Numbered from the stretch's first letter, positions 23,150 through 35,055 are shown. The stretch: 64,000 bases of DNA from Sphagnum compactum (GCA_965153455.1 OZ234501.1:9920001-9984000), one strand, 5' to 3'. The notes: generated from the sequence alone by a model not told the origin. Numbers and translations: made by a program.

Positions 23150-23900
23150 AGAAGCTACAATTACAATTCATGGATGTATATTTATTCCATCCTCATTTTA
23201 AAGGGAGTTAAGCAAGGTTGTCCATTGGTGTTTTTCCTATTTCTTACAATACATGTGAAGCATTTAACCAATCAATTAAGCATGAGTTACAAGCATGTAA
23301 CATCCCATTGCTAAGGGGGCAAGCGCACAAGTCATCTTTTAATACATTAATGACACATCTTTCACAATCAAATGTTAGGAGTAGTTTATTTGAACCTTGT
23401 CAACCTTCTTATTTAATTTGAAATGGCATTAAGGTTGGAGATTAACGAATAAAAGTGTAGTGTGTTCATAGGGTGGGGTCATGATGTTCAATGTCATGTT
23501 TGATTGTCTATGCATAAGTGGAAATGGGTACAAAATCAAGAATTATGGAAACCATTGGATATGCCTTTTGACCTTTACTTAGAAACACAAGATGTAGATG
23601 ATTTTTAAATAGGCAAAATAAAGAAAAAATTAACTTATTGGTGTTCAATTCACCATTTATTAGGTGGTAGATCTATCATTGTTAATGTCTACCTTTTAAT
23701 ATGTCATGACAATTTGGGGTCATTATGGATGTGCAATTATATAGATTCAATCACTTCTTAGGAAGTATTTGTGGTTTCACAATGACCATGCCACATGCAT
23801 TGGATATGCATGGGTACATAGAATGTTGCATACAAAAAACAAATGGTAGTTATTTTTTTATCATGGTTGTTACTTAGTGTCCTTATATTTAGGTGGTCCA
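23150..23900 (+). pseudogene. LINE (non-LTR) reverse transcriptase fragment
   Basis: At 23204 the frame GVKQGCPL, followed by a hydrophobic run FFLFLTIHVKHL, is the RT motif that precedes the catalytic box in plant L1-like LINEs. Upstream, GEATITIHGCIF is shifted by one frame. Further on, KIKKKLTYWCSIHHLLGGRSIIVNVYLL (about 23609-23700) matches the family's segment (K-x-W-x-L-S-L-G-R-x-x-I-V-N-x-V). Stops and frameshifts are frequent and the DD box is not visible. 5' and 3' limits are not defined. Confidence 0.72.
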
Positions 23901-26260
23901 AACTTTTTAACATGTATCAAAAATGAGTTACAACATCACCCTCTTTTGCACTCCTTTACTAATCATGTTCCACCATACACATGGACACAAAGTGAATGAT
24001 ATTAATGGTTCTAAAAATGTGCTGGTCTAAAATGTTGACCTATAACATATTTGACACATTTTGACTTTTTGATAATGATGGGGATCAAAATATAATGCTC
24101 CAATAAAAATTGTTTCCTTTTTGTGGATTAAATGGTACACCTTAAAGGATTTTGACCTAGGTTGAGCTTTTTACCTTGTTTTCTTATATTTTTGATAACT
24201 AGTTAATTGTAATCCTAGATCCATTTCATGGTATCATAATGGGATTACTAAGAGCCAAGGGTGTAAAAATTCAAAGCTAGAAGTTCATAGTCATTTTGTT
24301 TAGTCATGGTTCAAAAGGAGAGTAGTATATTAAAGGACTCCAAATTGGGAACATTTGGAAATTTTACATATCTAGCTTGTTGAAGAAAAAAAAAACTCTT
24401 AAATGTTGTTGAACCAAGCTTTGAGGGAATTATCATACAGGAATCTAAAGTTAAACTAAAGCATTGGGAAAAAGTACATTAGCCATGATTTGGTTATTTG
24501 TCATAAATAAGATTATATGTCATACAATTGAAATCACAAATCTAACACAAATGTAACATAATTTCAAATAATTGTTTAAACAACACAACATGTTGTACAT
24601 AATGCAAAAGTTGTTACTAAAGACCAAGCTAACAAATTTGTGCTTGGAGGAAGGAGGTTCGGTTGTTGAATTCCTTAAGTTGTTGATTTAGTTCATGAAT
24701 CAATTAATGAATATTAAAAAAAAATGCAAAAATGAAATTGTCGAATCATCTTGGTTTGAATGCCTCCATGTTAACATGAACCACACATAACTACTTAAAC
24801 AATAATTACCCAAGTCATTGGATGTGCAATTGTGTCAAGTTGTCAAATGAGATCAAGAAATGTGTAATAGAGCATGATCTTGACAACATGCGCATCAAAA
24901 GGATGCCACCAACATGTTGGAAAACGAGAGTGATGATGAGGTTGATAACTTCCAAGAGTGTTTTGATTTAGATCCAAAGTTGGCCACATAACAATCTTGA
25001 GCTTAATCTTCTTGAGCAAGGCAAAAGAAAATGGTACATTAATAGTGGTGCTACCAAGCACATCAATTGCAATGTTGATCCAATTATTGAATTCAAAAGA
25101 GAAGATGGCACTACCTTGTGTGGTAACAAGTAATATTATTACAAAAAACATAAACAAAAAAATAATGTTTTGAATTTTATGCATTATAACCATATTATGT
25201 AATTATGTACTTTCATAATAATGATATTGATTACATGTGTCTTTAATTTCACTTTTTGATTTTAATTAATTTATTATTTTCATAATTCCATTGAAGTTTG
25301 TAATGTCCTTTAATTTCAAAATGTAAAAAGGTGTTACATTAATTTTAAATATTTATTTCAAAAAATCAGATTTTAAATTTAAATTTAAATTTTGGATATA
25401 AATTTTTAATATATATTTCTAGTTACACCATGTACAATACTACATTAGTATGTCTAATTTGTTCAAATAAATCATTTTTGTTAGTTATAGCTAACATACA
25501 TATTTTCATGTTAATCAAGACGGACAATTAGTAAGTTTGATTTTATTATTAGCTTAATTGCAATGCTATTTGGATAAAAGTCATGGTTTTGTTGTAATGC
25601 ATGTTTTTAATCAAGAACTCTTATTGGGTGAAAGCACATTACAATGACCAAATGTTTTTGTTACAAGTATTTTTTTCGAAACTATGCAACTTTTAATTTC
25701 CACCATGCTAATATCAAAAGAGGTTTCCATAAATTAAACTCAAAATAGAGTAGTTCAATTGTCAAATAATACAATTGTCAAATGAAACTACATTTATGAT
25801 TATTATTAAATGATTAAAATATATATTTGTAAGAAAATAGGACATGTAACAATCTGCAAAATGTAAATATGGTTTTAAAATGGACTTGTATATTATCTTT
25901 TCAGCACTTTATTTTCATTTTAAATAAATTATAATTTTATTTCCTATTGAATTATTGCAACGTATATTATTTTACAAGTCATTTGGAAAAATGGAATTGA
26001 CCTCCCTTAAAATTTGACTAAACTTGGGGTGCTAAACATGTTATTTGTACTAAAGTAAGGGCGAGAATTATGTGGTTCATCAATAAATTCTTATCACAAT
26101 CTACTAGTTGATTTTTTTTGTTCTTCTCCTTAGTCAAGAAGGTTGGCTAGGTTGTTAATTACGTGTATTTTTTTCCTTTGGCACTAGTTTGATTGTCACA
26201 AAAAATGTTTATTTTAAAATATAGCCCACTAACAAGTCCCACTCAAGAAAGTGGAGGTAG
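23900..26260. other. AT-rich intergenic DNA around one weak ORF
   Basis: Apart from the frame at 24843-25193, nothing coding or structured was seen. Confidence 0.45.
24843..25193 (-). CDS. Hypothetical 116-residue secreted-type ORF
   Basis: An uninterrupted minus-strand frame starts with a strongly hydrophobic segment (IIFLFMFFVIILLVTTQGSA) that would make a good signal peptide with cleavage after GSA. The mature part has few cysteines, one Trp pair and a His/Pro-rich stretch. No family is recognised. AT-rich DNA readily encodes Phe/Ile/Leu runs, so chance is a real alternative. Confidence 0.2.
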   Translation of the reverse strand: MVIMHKIQNIIFLFMFFVIILLVTTQGSAIFSFEFNNWINIAIDVLGSTTINVPFSFALLKKIKLKIVMWPTLDLNQNTLGSYQPHHHSRFPTCWWHPFDAHVVKIMLYYTFLDLI

Positions 26261-26439
26261 ACTACTACAAAATTGGGGTGTAGTTCATTAGTTTAAATCA
26301 CTATGGGACCTTTAAAATGAAATAAATTCACTACACTTTAGTGATCTCACATTAGTTAAAGTTATTTCACTATAATATCACTATGTAAACATCGTGTTTC
26401 ACTACTAGTTGACACAATTCAATATATTAATTTATTATG

Positions 26440-27430
26440 GTAAATGGGTTTCTTTTTATGTTGTTTTAAATACCCTATGTTATTTTATAATATACCTTAT
26501 ATTATTTTAGGTTATCTTAGTTATTCTAACTTATACCCTAAATTATTATACATTGTTTGACCTTAAAGTATCCTAGCTAATTTATTATAGGTTTTTTACT
26601 TTGAGTTATTGTAATTAAATTATTCAACTAACTTTAGGCTATACTTTAGGTTATTCAATGTCATTATACTTTATGTTATTATAAGTTATTTTATCTTAAG
26701 TACAACAATTTAAAATAATCTAAAATAAAATATAGTAACCTAAGGTAAAATAACCTAGAATAGCCAATAGTAGTTTATGAAAATAATTTAGAATAGACTA
26801 CACTAAAATAACTACTAATACCCTGTGATAATATAGCCTAAAATATCCAACAATAATTTATAATAGGATAGCCACCAATAGTCGTAATATAAACTAGAAT
26901 AACAAAAAATAACCACCAATAGAATAGCCACCAACAGAATAACCAACAATATCCAGTATTAGAATAACCAACAATAGCCACCAATAAAATAACCATAAAT
27001 AACCTATGGTAATATAGCCTATAATAGCCAATAATAACATAAGGTGAAATAGCTTTCAATAGCCAAAAATAACCAACAATAATCTCACATAGCCGAAAAT
27101 AGCCTAAAATGAAATAACTTAAAATAACTAAAAATAACTTATAATAACCACAAATAACCTAAAGTGAAATAACCTACAATAGCAAAAAAAACATAGAATA
27201 ACAAAAAAAAACTTACCATAGTCAAAAATAGCCTAAGGCGAAATAAACTAAAATAGTCAAAAATAACATAAAATAACCAAAAGTAACTTAGAATAATTGA
27301 AAATAAACTAAGGTGAAACAATTAAAAATAGCTAATTGTTTTGAAAATAACCATAAATAGCCATAAATAATGTAGGGTGAAATAATTTAGAACAATGAAA
27401 AGTAACCCTAAAATAATTGAAAATAGTTTC
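26440..27430. repeat. Degenerate AATAACC/AATAGCC array with inverted halves
   Basis: Roughly 1 kb of short irregular units such as AATAGCCAACAATAACC. From 26440 to 26700 the strand shows TTAGGTTATTTTA-type words; from 26710 onward the complement dominates. Hydrophobic minus-strand frames at 26838-27059 and 27139-27321 are products of the array. Confidence 0.7.
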
Positions 27431-27739
27431 ACATAGGTAGTATTATTATATTAGCAAAAATCTTATCCATTTATTAAACATTTTCTTTTTCAAAAGAATG
27501 GTCATTAAAATGTTATTAAATAGTGATATTCAGAAAAAAATTGTTCAAATGATTTTACATTTTCAAAAGGAAATAAATGTAATTATGTACATTATTGAAA
27601 AAAATTAAATTAAACTTTAATCATTTCATTTAGACAAAATCTCAATAAAATATGAATTTTCAAAGTTTATGTTTTTGTAATGTTTAAAATTAAGTATTTG
27701 ATAAATAGAATGCAATGTAACACATTATCATGATAAGTG

Positions 27740-27800
27740 TGGTGGCTTCATGGTAGGGGTGTTTGCTTTCATCTTAAAGGTCAAAGGATCAAACCTCACA
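27740..27800 (+). repeat. tRNA-related SINE head (pol III A and B boxes)
   Basis: TGGCTTCATGGTAGG (about 27743) resembles an A box and GGATCAAACCTC (about 27787) a B box. The spacing of about 44 bp is normal for tRNA-derived promoters. The 3' body is not delimited. Confidence 0.4.
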
Positions 27801-28212
27801 AATGGTGTGTTTGTGGTCAACAGTGTTAAATTGATCGAATATTTTCCTATGTAATTCCCTAAAGTAGGTGTTTACTTAGGTTGATTACATGGCCTATGTA
27901 CCTAGGCTAGGTTAAAAACCTAGCATAGGTAGTGTTGAAAATCATGAAATTATCAATAATATTCAACATTACATTAAATATTAAATAATTTAAATTTAAT
28001 TGATTTTCATATTATCGAGTTAATTAATTACCAAAGAAATGGCTTAGTAAATTTGTATTTCACTAGGTATTAGTGGACCAATTCATTGTCCGTAACAATT
28101 GGTCCCCCGTTCATTGGGGGTTTGACCAGTTTCACCATGGTAAAAATGTTCAAATTCACTCAAAATCTAATGAAACTTAAAGTGAAATAGGATCTATTTT
28201 GGTGTAGTGACG

Positions 28213-30035
28213 TACTAGTGTAAGTGTTGATTCACCTTAGTGAAGATGTCTTGCTTTCTTGTGATAGTTAACAAAATACAAGACCTAAAATCTTCAAACA
28301 TCTAGTTTGTGATTGTATTTTTCTTAAATTGGATTCATGCCAAAGGATAGTAGGGGTACTTTTATTCCATTTAACGTTTTCTTTGTTGGGGATTAAAATA
28401 TTAAGGTTCAAGGAAGAAATTAACCCATCTATTGTTCAACTTATGTGTTAACCCATAAACATCAAGGCATACCAAATTAATGTTAGGGTAGACCAATTTG
28501 GTCCGCCCTAACCCCAACGTGCAATGTACCTACCAAAGTAGCACAAACTATCTAACTTGGTGTTGAGTTGCAATGTGTGTAACCATTGTGTGCTTCTAAT
28601 TTTTTTCCAATGAAAAGACTTTGATGTTTGAAAATACGCAAACTTGAACATGCAAATGGCACCTTGTTGAAGAAAAACTTTAAGGCTAAAGTGGCCATCT
28701 ACAAAGCATAAGGAAATGCTCAAGAAACTAACCAAAGAAATAAACAAAAAAACTACAATAATGTTCCCCTAGATATAATATTGCTAGTTTTTTTTTTGGT
28801 ATACAATTTGTTTTTGTAACTACAACATTGTTATTTATGTTCACCTAGTAGGTTGTTAAGTGAACAAATCTTATATCAAACAATAACCATTTATTCAACA
28901 AACATGTTCATGAGTAAATTTTACATGGATGGAGGCTATAACTCTATGTCTAATTCTAGATAGAAAATGTGATTCAAGCTCTTCCAAGAGTTGGAGGATT
29001 GGTTTAAAGAAAATAAAAAACAAGGAGATTTGATTGTATCACAACTTTTGTTCCTAGTTGATGAGGAAGAACAAGTTACAAGGTGAAGAAACCAAAGGAT
29101 TTTTTTGGCCAAACCTAGCTTTAAAAAAATTATAATTCTTGTTAGGGGGTACACCATTTGGTTACTTGGTTGGACAAAAAAATCAAATGAAGGATTAGCA
29201 AATAACTTTTCCAACCAACTCAACACCATTATTAGTGAAGAATGGTGGCCATAAATCTTAATTGGAGAAAAAATAAGGACTTCTACTTAACACAATTTTT
29301 GGAGATAATGGTGTGCCTGTAACTTCAAATTTTGAAAAAATGCATCTTGTAAGTTTAGGGTCCCATGGCGATGGTGAAAATGGTGCTAACTTTTGGTAGG
29401 CATCCTTTGTTGCAATTAAACAAATCAATGTAATCTCCTCTACAACATTCAAAAAATCAACAATGTCATCTACCCTCGTTGTCAAAGAACAATTCAACAA
29501 CAAAACCTTTGAATACAATCAACAAAAATCAAATGGACTACTCTTTTTCTTTAAAACACCCATTGCAATGGGTAAAACACTCCTCCCTTGTTTGCATTGC
29601 TTGTTTAAAAAGATTAGGAAGTTTTCAATGATGCCAAAGTTCTCATTTTTCTTCTTAATGATGGTGCCTTTATAGGTGCAAATTTTCAAATATATATATA
29701 GGCCTAAGAAGTTCTTAGTAATGGTAAAACTTTTGGTTTGACTTTTAATGATGGCACCCGAGCTTTTGCTAGTTCTCAAAACAAAAGAGAACACTACTAG
29801 GAAGTTCTTAATGCTCTTGATTTTCTTTTTCACAAATGGGCTTTGGTTCTCAAAAATCAAAGTATAATATTCTTGTTTTGTGGCATCCAACAATGGCAAA
29901 AAGGTGAAGCCCTTAACATAAAAGGTCCCACAAAAGGTGTGATCTTTTTAGTGTTCATGTGAAATTGCAAAAGAGTTTTTTTTCCAAATTATTGAAAAGT
30001 TTTCCAATTATTTCCAATTTTAAAATTTTAAAAAT
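28213..30035. other. Intergenic, short frames of doubtful value
   Basis: Minus-strand frames at 28936-29229, 29258-29518 and 29519-29899 are Lys/Phe/Ser-rich and share no motif I recognise. They could be the remains of one degenerate ORF, but I cannot show it. Confidence 0.4.
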
Positions 30036-30345
30036 GCTATTTACACCATATTTGTAGTTTCAAAAATTTGGCAAATTCTCTCAATTTTCTATCAATTGTT
30101 TTTGAATTTGCAGCAAAATAATGAAAATTTCCATTTTTTTCAAGATTTGTGGTTTGGAGAGTTTGGCAAAATGTTCTAGGTTTCAAAAAAATTCCCAAAT
30201 TTGTAGTAAAAATATAAATAGTAGAATTTACACGAGATTTGGGGTTTTGAAAATTTGGCAAATCCTCCCAATTTTTTATTAATTTTTTCCAAATTTATGG
30301 TTTTGAAAGTTTAGTGGATTTTCAAAGTTTTTGGCAATCTTTTCC
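30036..30345. repeat. Tandem duplication, about 190-bp period
   Basis: TTTACAC-A-ATTTG…AAAATTTGGCAAAT-CTC-CAATTTT occurs at about 30038 and again at about 30228. The second unit is incomplete. Confidence 0.6.
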
Positions 30346-30724
30346 CAAATTGCACTGAATTGTTTCTAATTATTTCCAATTTGGTATGCTAATTCTTACC
30401 ATTTTTTTTGTAGCCCCATAATGTAAAAATCTACTATCAAATTGTTTGGGTGATGTGGTGTTTTTAGGAAGTTCTTTGAGGATTTTATTGCTAGGGATTC
30501 AAGTCATTCCAACACTTTCTTAACAAGGTGTTGGTAAAATCTCATTCATAACCCCTCTTGTAAGTAATTATTATATAAACCCAATTTGAATTGATGATTC
30601 TATTGCATCAAAAATTGAGGTAGACAATGTGGTAGGCTCCACTTTGAACGTGGGTGAAATTATAGACTTAAACCTTATGGAACAAGTTGGGTTTGATGAT
30701 TTGGAACAATAGTGTCCCATTTTG

Positions 30725-30738
30725 CACTACTAGAAATT
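30725..30738 (+). repeat. CACTA left terminal inverted repeat
   Basis: CACTACTAGAAATT, identical for 14 bp to the complement of the right end; similarity fades beyond this. Confidence 0.95.
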
Positions 30739-30754
30739 TGCCATTTTGCAAATG

Positions 30755-31480
30755 TCTTATGCAACTGGTTTTCAGTTGCATCCGACACTTGCAACTTAAA
30801 ATTCGCCCAGTTGCCTAAGACAAGTTGCATCAAAATTGCAGTTGCATCCGACAGTCCGTATATGACAAGTATATAGGGTTGGGTTATACGGTTTCATCCA
30901 CCCATATTCTATACTAACAGTTATAAGTGCGACTGCATGCAACTACAGGGGTTGCGTTCCCATTGCATTACATGTTAATTAGCTAACCCAATTGTATGCG
31001 AACATGTGTACTTTTATTTTGTAATTAAATATTTTGTTTTAAGAATTACTTTAATTAATCTAGACTGTCCAAGTCGTAGCCGTTGGGGTGCGGACACGTG
31101 TTGGGTTTTAGGCTTGATCAACCATGCTATGTCATTGTACACGTGGGGAAGATTAGGGTTAGGGTTATAGGGTTTAACACCCATTGAATTATCAGGATCA
31201 TGCCATGTGGCAACCTAGTGACCGCAAAATGTAGTTGCAAATGCAACTAGTATTTTGAGAGTTTGAATCGCCATGTGTCACATGGTCCCACTTTACATGT
31301 GTTAGGGTTAGGGTTAAGGTTAGGGTTAGGGTTTTTCATCATACCGTTTATAGTGTGCCACATGGCAGCACAACAACTGTTAGATTTAGTTACAAATGCA
31401 ACTGCTGGCCCATGGCATGCAACTTTGGTCATTGTTAGTTGTAAGGTTAAGGTGTGCCACTATAGTTACATGTGCAACTA
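30755..31480. promoter_or_regulatory. Left subterminal repeat region (TGCAAC/GTTGCA)
   Basis: The hexamer TGCAAC or its complement GTTGCA occurs many times in both orientations, often as CAGTTGCATCCGACA. In En/Spm such subterminal arrays bind the TNPA protein and are needed for transposition; binding here is inferred from position and repetition. Confidence 0.7.
31302..31334 (+). repeat. Short interstitial telomere-like repeat (TTAGGG type)
   Basis: About five units of GTTAGG with one extra A. The six-base unit is unlike the common plant TTTAGGG. A related GATTAGGGTTAGGG word lies at about 31152. It falls inside the CACTA subterminal region. Confidence 0.7.
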
Positions 31481-32294
31481 GATTAGTAGCATTAACCACT
31501 GCCTTGCCCATATTGGGGTTCCTTACACACCTACACCTACTTTAACTAATGTACATTATACATATCAATTCTCTATTATATTCCACTAGTGCTGAAAAAT
31601 CAACCAATAAATATTACACACATCGATATGTGATTTGCAATTTTGCATGTAAAAAATCTCCAGTTACTTAACCAACAAATTACCCTCTGTAATAACATTG
31701 AAATTCCATCCAATGGGGTTTAATGGCCATTGTTCCAATTACAGCAACCAGGAATCCATCACTCTATGAGGTCTATTAAACCTGACAATGTCTAAAATAT
31801 CATTGACACCCAAAAAAGGCCATAATTACTCATTACTGATTTAAGAATTAAAAAATCAGCTACCTCTCGACCTATAGTGCCCCTAACTTAAGCATGCTTT
31901 CGCATTAAACGACCTTCCCATACAGTGCTTGAACCTATTACATCCTTTAACACACATTGTGGGGGATCATCATTCTCATTTGGCACCAACAACGGGGTGT
32001 TGCCTTTACCTGCCACAATTTCACTTAACTGGACTCAGAACCATGACTCCTTGATTGGTACCCCATGGTGGACACATCCTTGTCCTCCAACACCTGTTAT
32101 CAGCCCCTTTACATAAGGCAATTGTTTCCCCTACTTTAAACTGCACATCAACCAATAAAGAACCTTCATTCAATTTACCATGAGCAACCAATTTAGGAAA
32201 ATGGAATTTTTGTTACAACATTGTGTCAAACAGGGCATTTGTGTTCCCTAGTTATGAATCATAGAAACTCAAGAGCATGTTGGTATTAACTTAC

Positions 32295-32480
32295 CTGTTG
32301 CCTTGCCTTCTCTCCTACATTCCCCACCCTTGCACCAATATTAGAGCGTAGCCGACTGCTCACACCTCTTTCAGGTGCTGGCATAATTCCCGCCTTTTTT
32401 TGCACTTTCTGCCACACCAAATCCATCAATGAATACAAATGTGAAACCATGTCAATGATTTCCTTCATGCTTGTATGCAC
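32295..32480 (-). CDS. CACTA ORF1 exon, C-terminal part
   Basis: On the minus strand the exon starts after GTCTAG and ends at a consensus donor, CAACAG|GTAAGTTAAT. It is 186 nt (62 codons) and in phase 0 with the preceding exon. It encodes VHTSMKEIIDMVSHLYSL, then VQKKAGIMPAPERGVSSRLR and ARQQ. Any further exon downstream (below 32290) is not recognised. It is the tail of the TNPA-like product, a DNA-binding transposition protein. Confidence 0.6.
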
Positions 32481-32723
32481 CTAGACCCCAAACAATGTGG
32501 GTATGTTCTTAATCTTTAGATTGTAACAGAAAGAATAACAAATCTAGCTTCCACAATCTAACTTATGTCCTATTTTAGCCATGTAATTGGTGCAATTCCC
32601 AACATCCCACACATATGCCACATTTGATGAAAAGTGCAAGAGTACTCCCACAATTGAACAATCCATAGCATTTTGTAGACTCTAACTTTAATGTATTGGT
32701 CATGTTGGGCACTTAGATCGTAC

Positions 32724-33325
32724 CTTCAAGGGTGGGCGTTGGCGGTTGCTCTCATCTACACAGTCACCGCCTTTGCAAGCTACTCCAACTTGAATGTCCT
32801 TCCCTAACATATTAGGATTCTGCCCCATATCCTCTCTTATTAGCACATAGTTGGGGATATCCTCTCCTATTAGCACATAGTTGGGGACATGTGAAGGGAC
32901 AACACCATCCACTTGTTGGCCCACCCCTTTTCCTGTAGACATATGATGGGTTTTTGGAGCTAATTGTGTGGCACTCTCAACCACTATTGTGCCTGACCCT
33001 CGTCCATCAACATCTGAATGAAGAACCTCATGCAGGCTCTTTGCAACACCAAGAATCTCAGGGGATCTAGTCCCCGCAGTAACATCTACCTCTTTAATGT
33101 TTACAGTGGCTGCAACAGTTTTTGGGTTTCTCACATTCACACCATCTTCTCGACATGCTAGCAATTGTTGCATGAAATTTTCTACCTTAGCATTTAATTT
33201 ATCCATCCCTTCAAGAACTTGGGAAACTTGGCCACTCATCTCTGGTAGCTTCTTTTCAATGGCAGTCATTCGAGAAAACAAATTGGGAGATTGTGATGCC
33301 TGCCCAATAAACCCATCAAAAGATC
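32724..33325 (-). CDS. CACTA ORF1 exon, coiled-coil segment
   Basis: This 602-nt open exon has an acceptor at ATAAG|GATCTT and a donor at TTGAAG|GTACGA. Joined to the exon at 34378 it restores the frame as AKL-A-RSFDGFIGQASQ. MTAIEKKLPEMSGQVSQVLEGMDKLNAKVENFMQQL has heptad spacing of a coiled coil, usual near the end of Transposase_24 proteins. The next 120 residues are polar with an in-frame duplication of PNYVLI-ED. It is fully open, in contrast to the exon upstream. Confidence 0.65.
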
Positions 33326-34377
33326 CTTATAAACATCAGTTATGGGACATGGTAGCCCAATGTAAATTAGCAAGCTCACAATTTAAGGGACAATTGCCAG
33401 CTCAAGCAAAGGTCCCCGATCTTGATAAGGACTCAAGAAGCCCCCTTTAGTGCGGGAGGGCTACTCCCAAGCAGTAGGGAAGCCTAAAAAAACATTGCTT
33501 GATACGACTCAAATATCACAGTGCCGGCACTTGCAAAGAGTCGCTCGCAACAAAGCCAAAGAATGCCTTACGACAATCTGGGACTCTGCTCTTGACCTAA
33601 AAAAGGCCCCAAAGACAAAAGAACAAGACAGTGTGGTTGAAACAGAGAAGAAGAGATCCGAGACTATACCAATCATCTCTAATACTAAAGCCGGTGATTT
33701 TGATTCAAGAGATACTGCTAAGGAAACCAGTGTTCAAATACTTAAAATTGTGAATGAGGCAGTAGATGATACTTCATCCACCACTGGAAGCTCAAATGTG
33801 AAGCAATTGCATGAAACAACAGACTTATGGAGCTTGAATCCACAGGGTCATTATGCCACAGTAGACACAGCACCTGATGACAACATTTCCAGGACAGATA
33901 CTAGTAAAAGCAGTGAGGGGATGTCACTTGGTAAACTGTTTGGAAAGGCTACACCAGCTTCTGCTGATGATGGTACTGCTTCAGCAGACTTTCTGGTTGA
34001 GGTAGGCCATGCAATATCAGTGCTAATCACATCCCCTCAATCAACCATAACTTGGCTTATACACATCAGTTATAGCAACAGACACCACAACAAAGACCAG
34101 ACAAAGAAACAAAGAAAGACAGAAAGGGAAAGGACAGGGAAAGACAAATGAAGCAGCTAGGAAAACTCACTGGGTACCCAGGTGTGCCACTAGAATCTAG
34201 TCCCACAGCAGCCATCTCAGATATTGATGGGCTTCGACGATGCTTGGATTTCTGCATTCACCCATTTTAGACATCATTTAGTGCTCAACATTGTATGTGG
34301 CATGTGAGTGCATAATAACTTCAACATTTTGTAATTTCCATTTGGCCATCACAAAGGATTAGGGTTTTAGGGTTAAC
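33326..34377 (-). other. Intron of CACTA ORF1 hosting an antisense open frame
   Basis: The splice edges CAA|GTTAAC and ATAAG|GATC bracket 1,052 bp. Frame continuity across them is exact. The intron contains a 233-codon frame in the opposite orientation and a short block (about 33350-33510) repeated at 36560-36720. Confidence 0.5.
33450..34151 (+). CDS. Unknown 233-codon open frame, possible captured exon
   Basis: The likely exonic core runs from about 33535 (after a GCAAAG) to a donor-like GAG|GTAGGC near 34000. The product is polar, Ser/Thr/Asp/Lys-rich and low in hydrophobics: NKAKECLTTIWDSALDLKKA, ILKIVNEAVDDTSST, LWSLNPQGHYATVD, SEGMSLGKLFGKATPASADD. I recognise no family. The lack of stops over 700 bp in AT-rich DNA, opposite to the transposase gene, suggests coding origin, and capture from a host gene is my inference. 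The Arg/Lys-rich tail after the donor is probably intron. Confidence 0.4.
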   Translation: MREGYSQAVGKPKKTLLDTTQISQCRHLQRVARNKAKECLTTIWDSALDLKKAPKTKEQDSVVETEKKRSETIPIISNTKAGDFDSRDTAKETSVQILKIVNEAVDDTSSTTGSSNVKQLHETTDLWSLNPQGHYATVDTAPDDNISRTDTSKSSEGMSLGKLFGKATPASADDGTASADFLVEVGHAISVLITSPQSTITWLIHISYSNRHHNKDQTKKQRKTERERTGKDK

Positions 34378-35055
34378 TTGCCAATTTTGCTTCTATAGCT
34401 GCCTTACCACCACGCCCAAGGTGGCTTACATTTGCAACTGCCCCTCTTGCATCAACCATGTGTTCACTTTTAGTCTTGGTGTCATGTTGTTGCCAATATA
34501 TCACTAATTTGTCCCACTGTTCTCGGTCCACTCCAAGTGGGCAGGCTTTGGCACCTTTCTGTGCATACCTTCTTTTTAAGCGTGCTCTCTCTCCTTTCAT
34601 ATATCGCCTTACACAATCCCTAAAGCCAGCAGCACTTAATTCACCACCTAGGTATTCAAATTTCCCATCCAATTGCAAGCGGAGTCTAGCCATGTCTACA
34701 GGGTCTTGTTCTGTAACCTTAACCACTGCCATGTTCAAAATCCGAGGTGCTAGCGACCTAATCGCTAGCGCCATCCCATGCATCCTTCCCTTCACATGCA
34801 CCATCAATTTTGCCATGCTTTGTCACTTGCACCTTATGGCCTAGCAAGCCTTTCTCCTTTCGTTCTATAACTTCAAATTCTATAGCTCGCTTTGAAGCCC
34901 GTTGTTGCATACGACTTTCAGCCAAAACCTACAGCTGGGCGTCTACTTCTATTTCATTCTCCAAGGCCATGTCTGGTGCTTGCCCGCCCATTGGTGAATG
35001 TGGTTGCACCCTTTGACATAGCCTTTGATCACATACACCCCCTCCTTCACCCCAT
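34378..35055 (-). pseudogene. Transposase_24 (TNPA-like) core of the CACTA element
   Basis: The open part (34816-34373) encodes VDMARLRLQLDGKFEYLGGE, then FRDCVRRYMKGERARLKRRY, REQWDKLVIYWQQHDTKTKS and GAVANVSHLGRGGKAAIEAKL. The order (basic KxxY segment, EQWxxLxxYW, spaced Ser-Arg, GxxGK) is that of Pfam Transposase_24 found in plant En/Spm-like elements. Upstream in the same exon a second frame reads LAESRMQQRASKRAIEFEVIERKEKG, which needs one frameshift near 34800 and reads through one TAG near 34930. This copy is therefore damaged. The protein would bind TIR and subterminal DNA. Confidence 0.75.

Larger units (their letters stand above)
26270..28212. mobile_element. Candidate fold-back or CACTA-like AT-rich element
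   Basis: On the minus strand the right edge reads CACTACACCAAAATAG from 28212. The left edge near 26270 reads CTACTACAAAATTGG. Both are followed by subterminal TTCAC/GTGAA words. The middle (26440-27430) is an AT-rich repeat array. The left part is rich in GGTTATT-like words and the right part in the complementary AATAACC/AATAGCC, so the block could fold on itself around 26700. A target duplication is not evident, so limits are provisional. Confidence 0.35.

Noticed and set aside
24843-25193. Plant self-incompatibility (S1) family protein
   Set aside because: The signal-peptide-like start is suggestive, but the conserved cysteines and Trp/Phe pattern of the family are not present.
26838-27321. 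Hydrophobic minus-strand frames with regular Tyr/Trp/Leu/Ile pattern
   Set aside because: They translate the AATAACC/AATAGCC simple repeat array.
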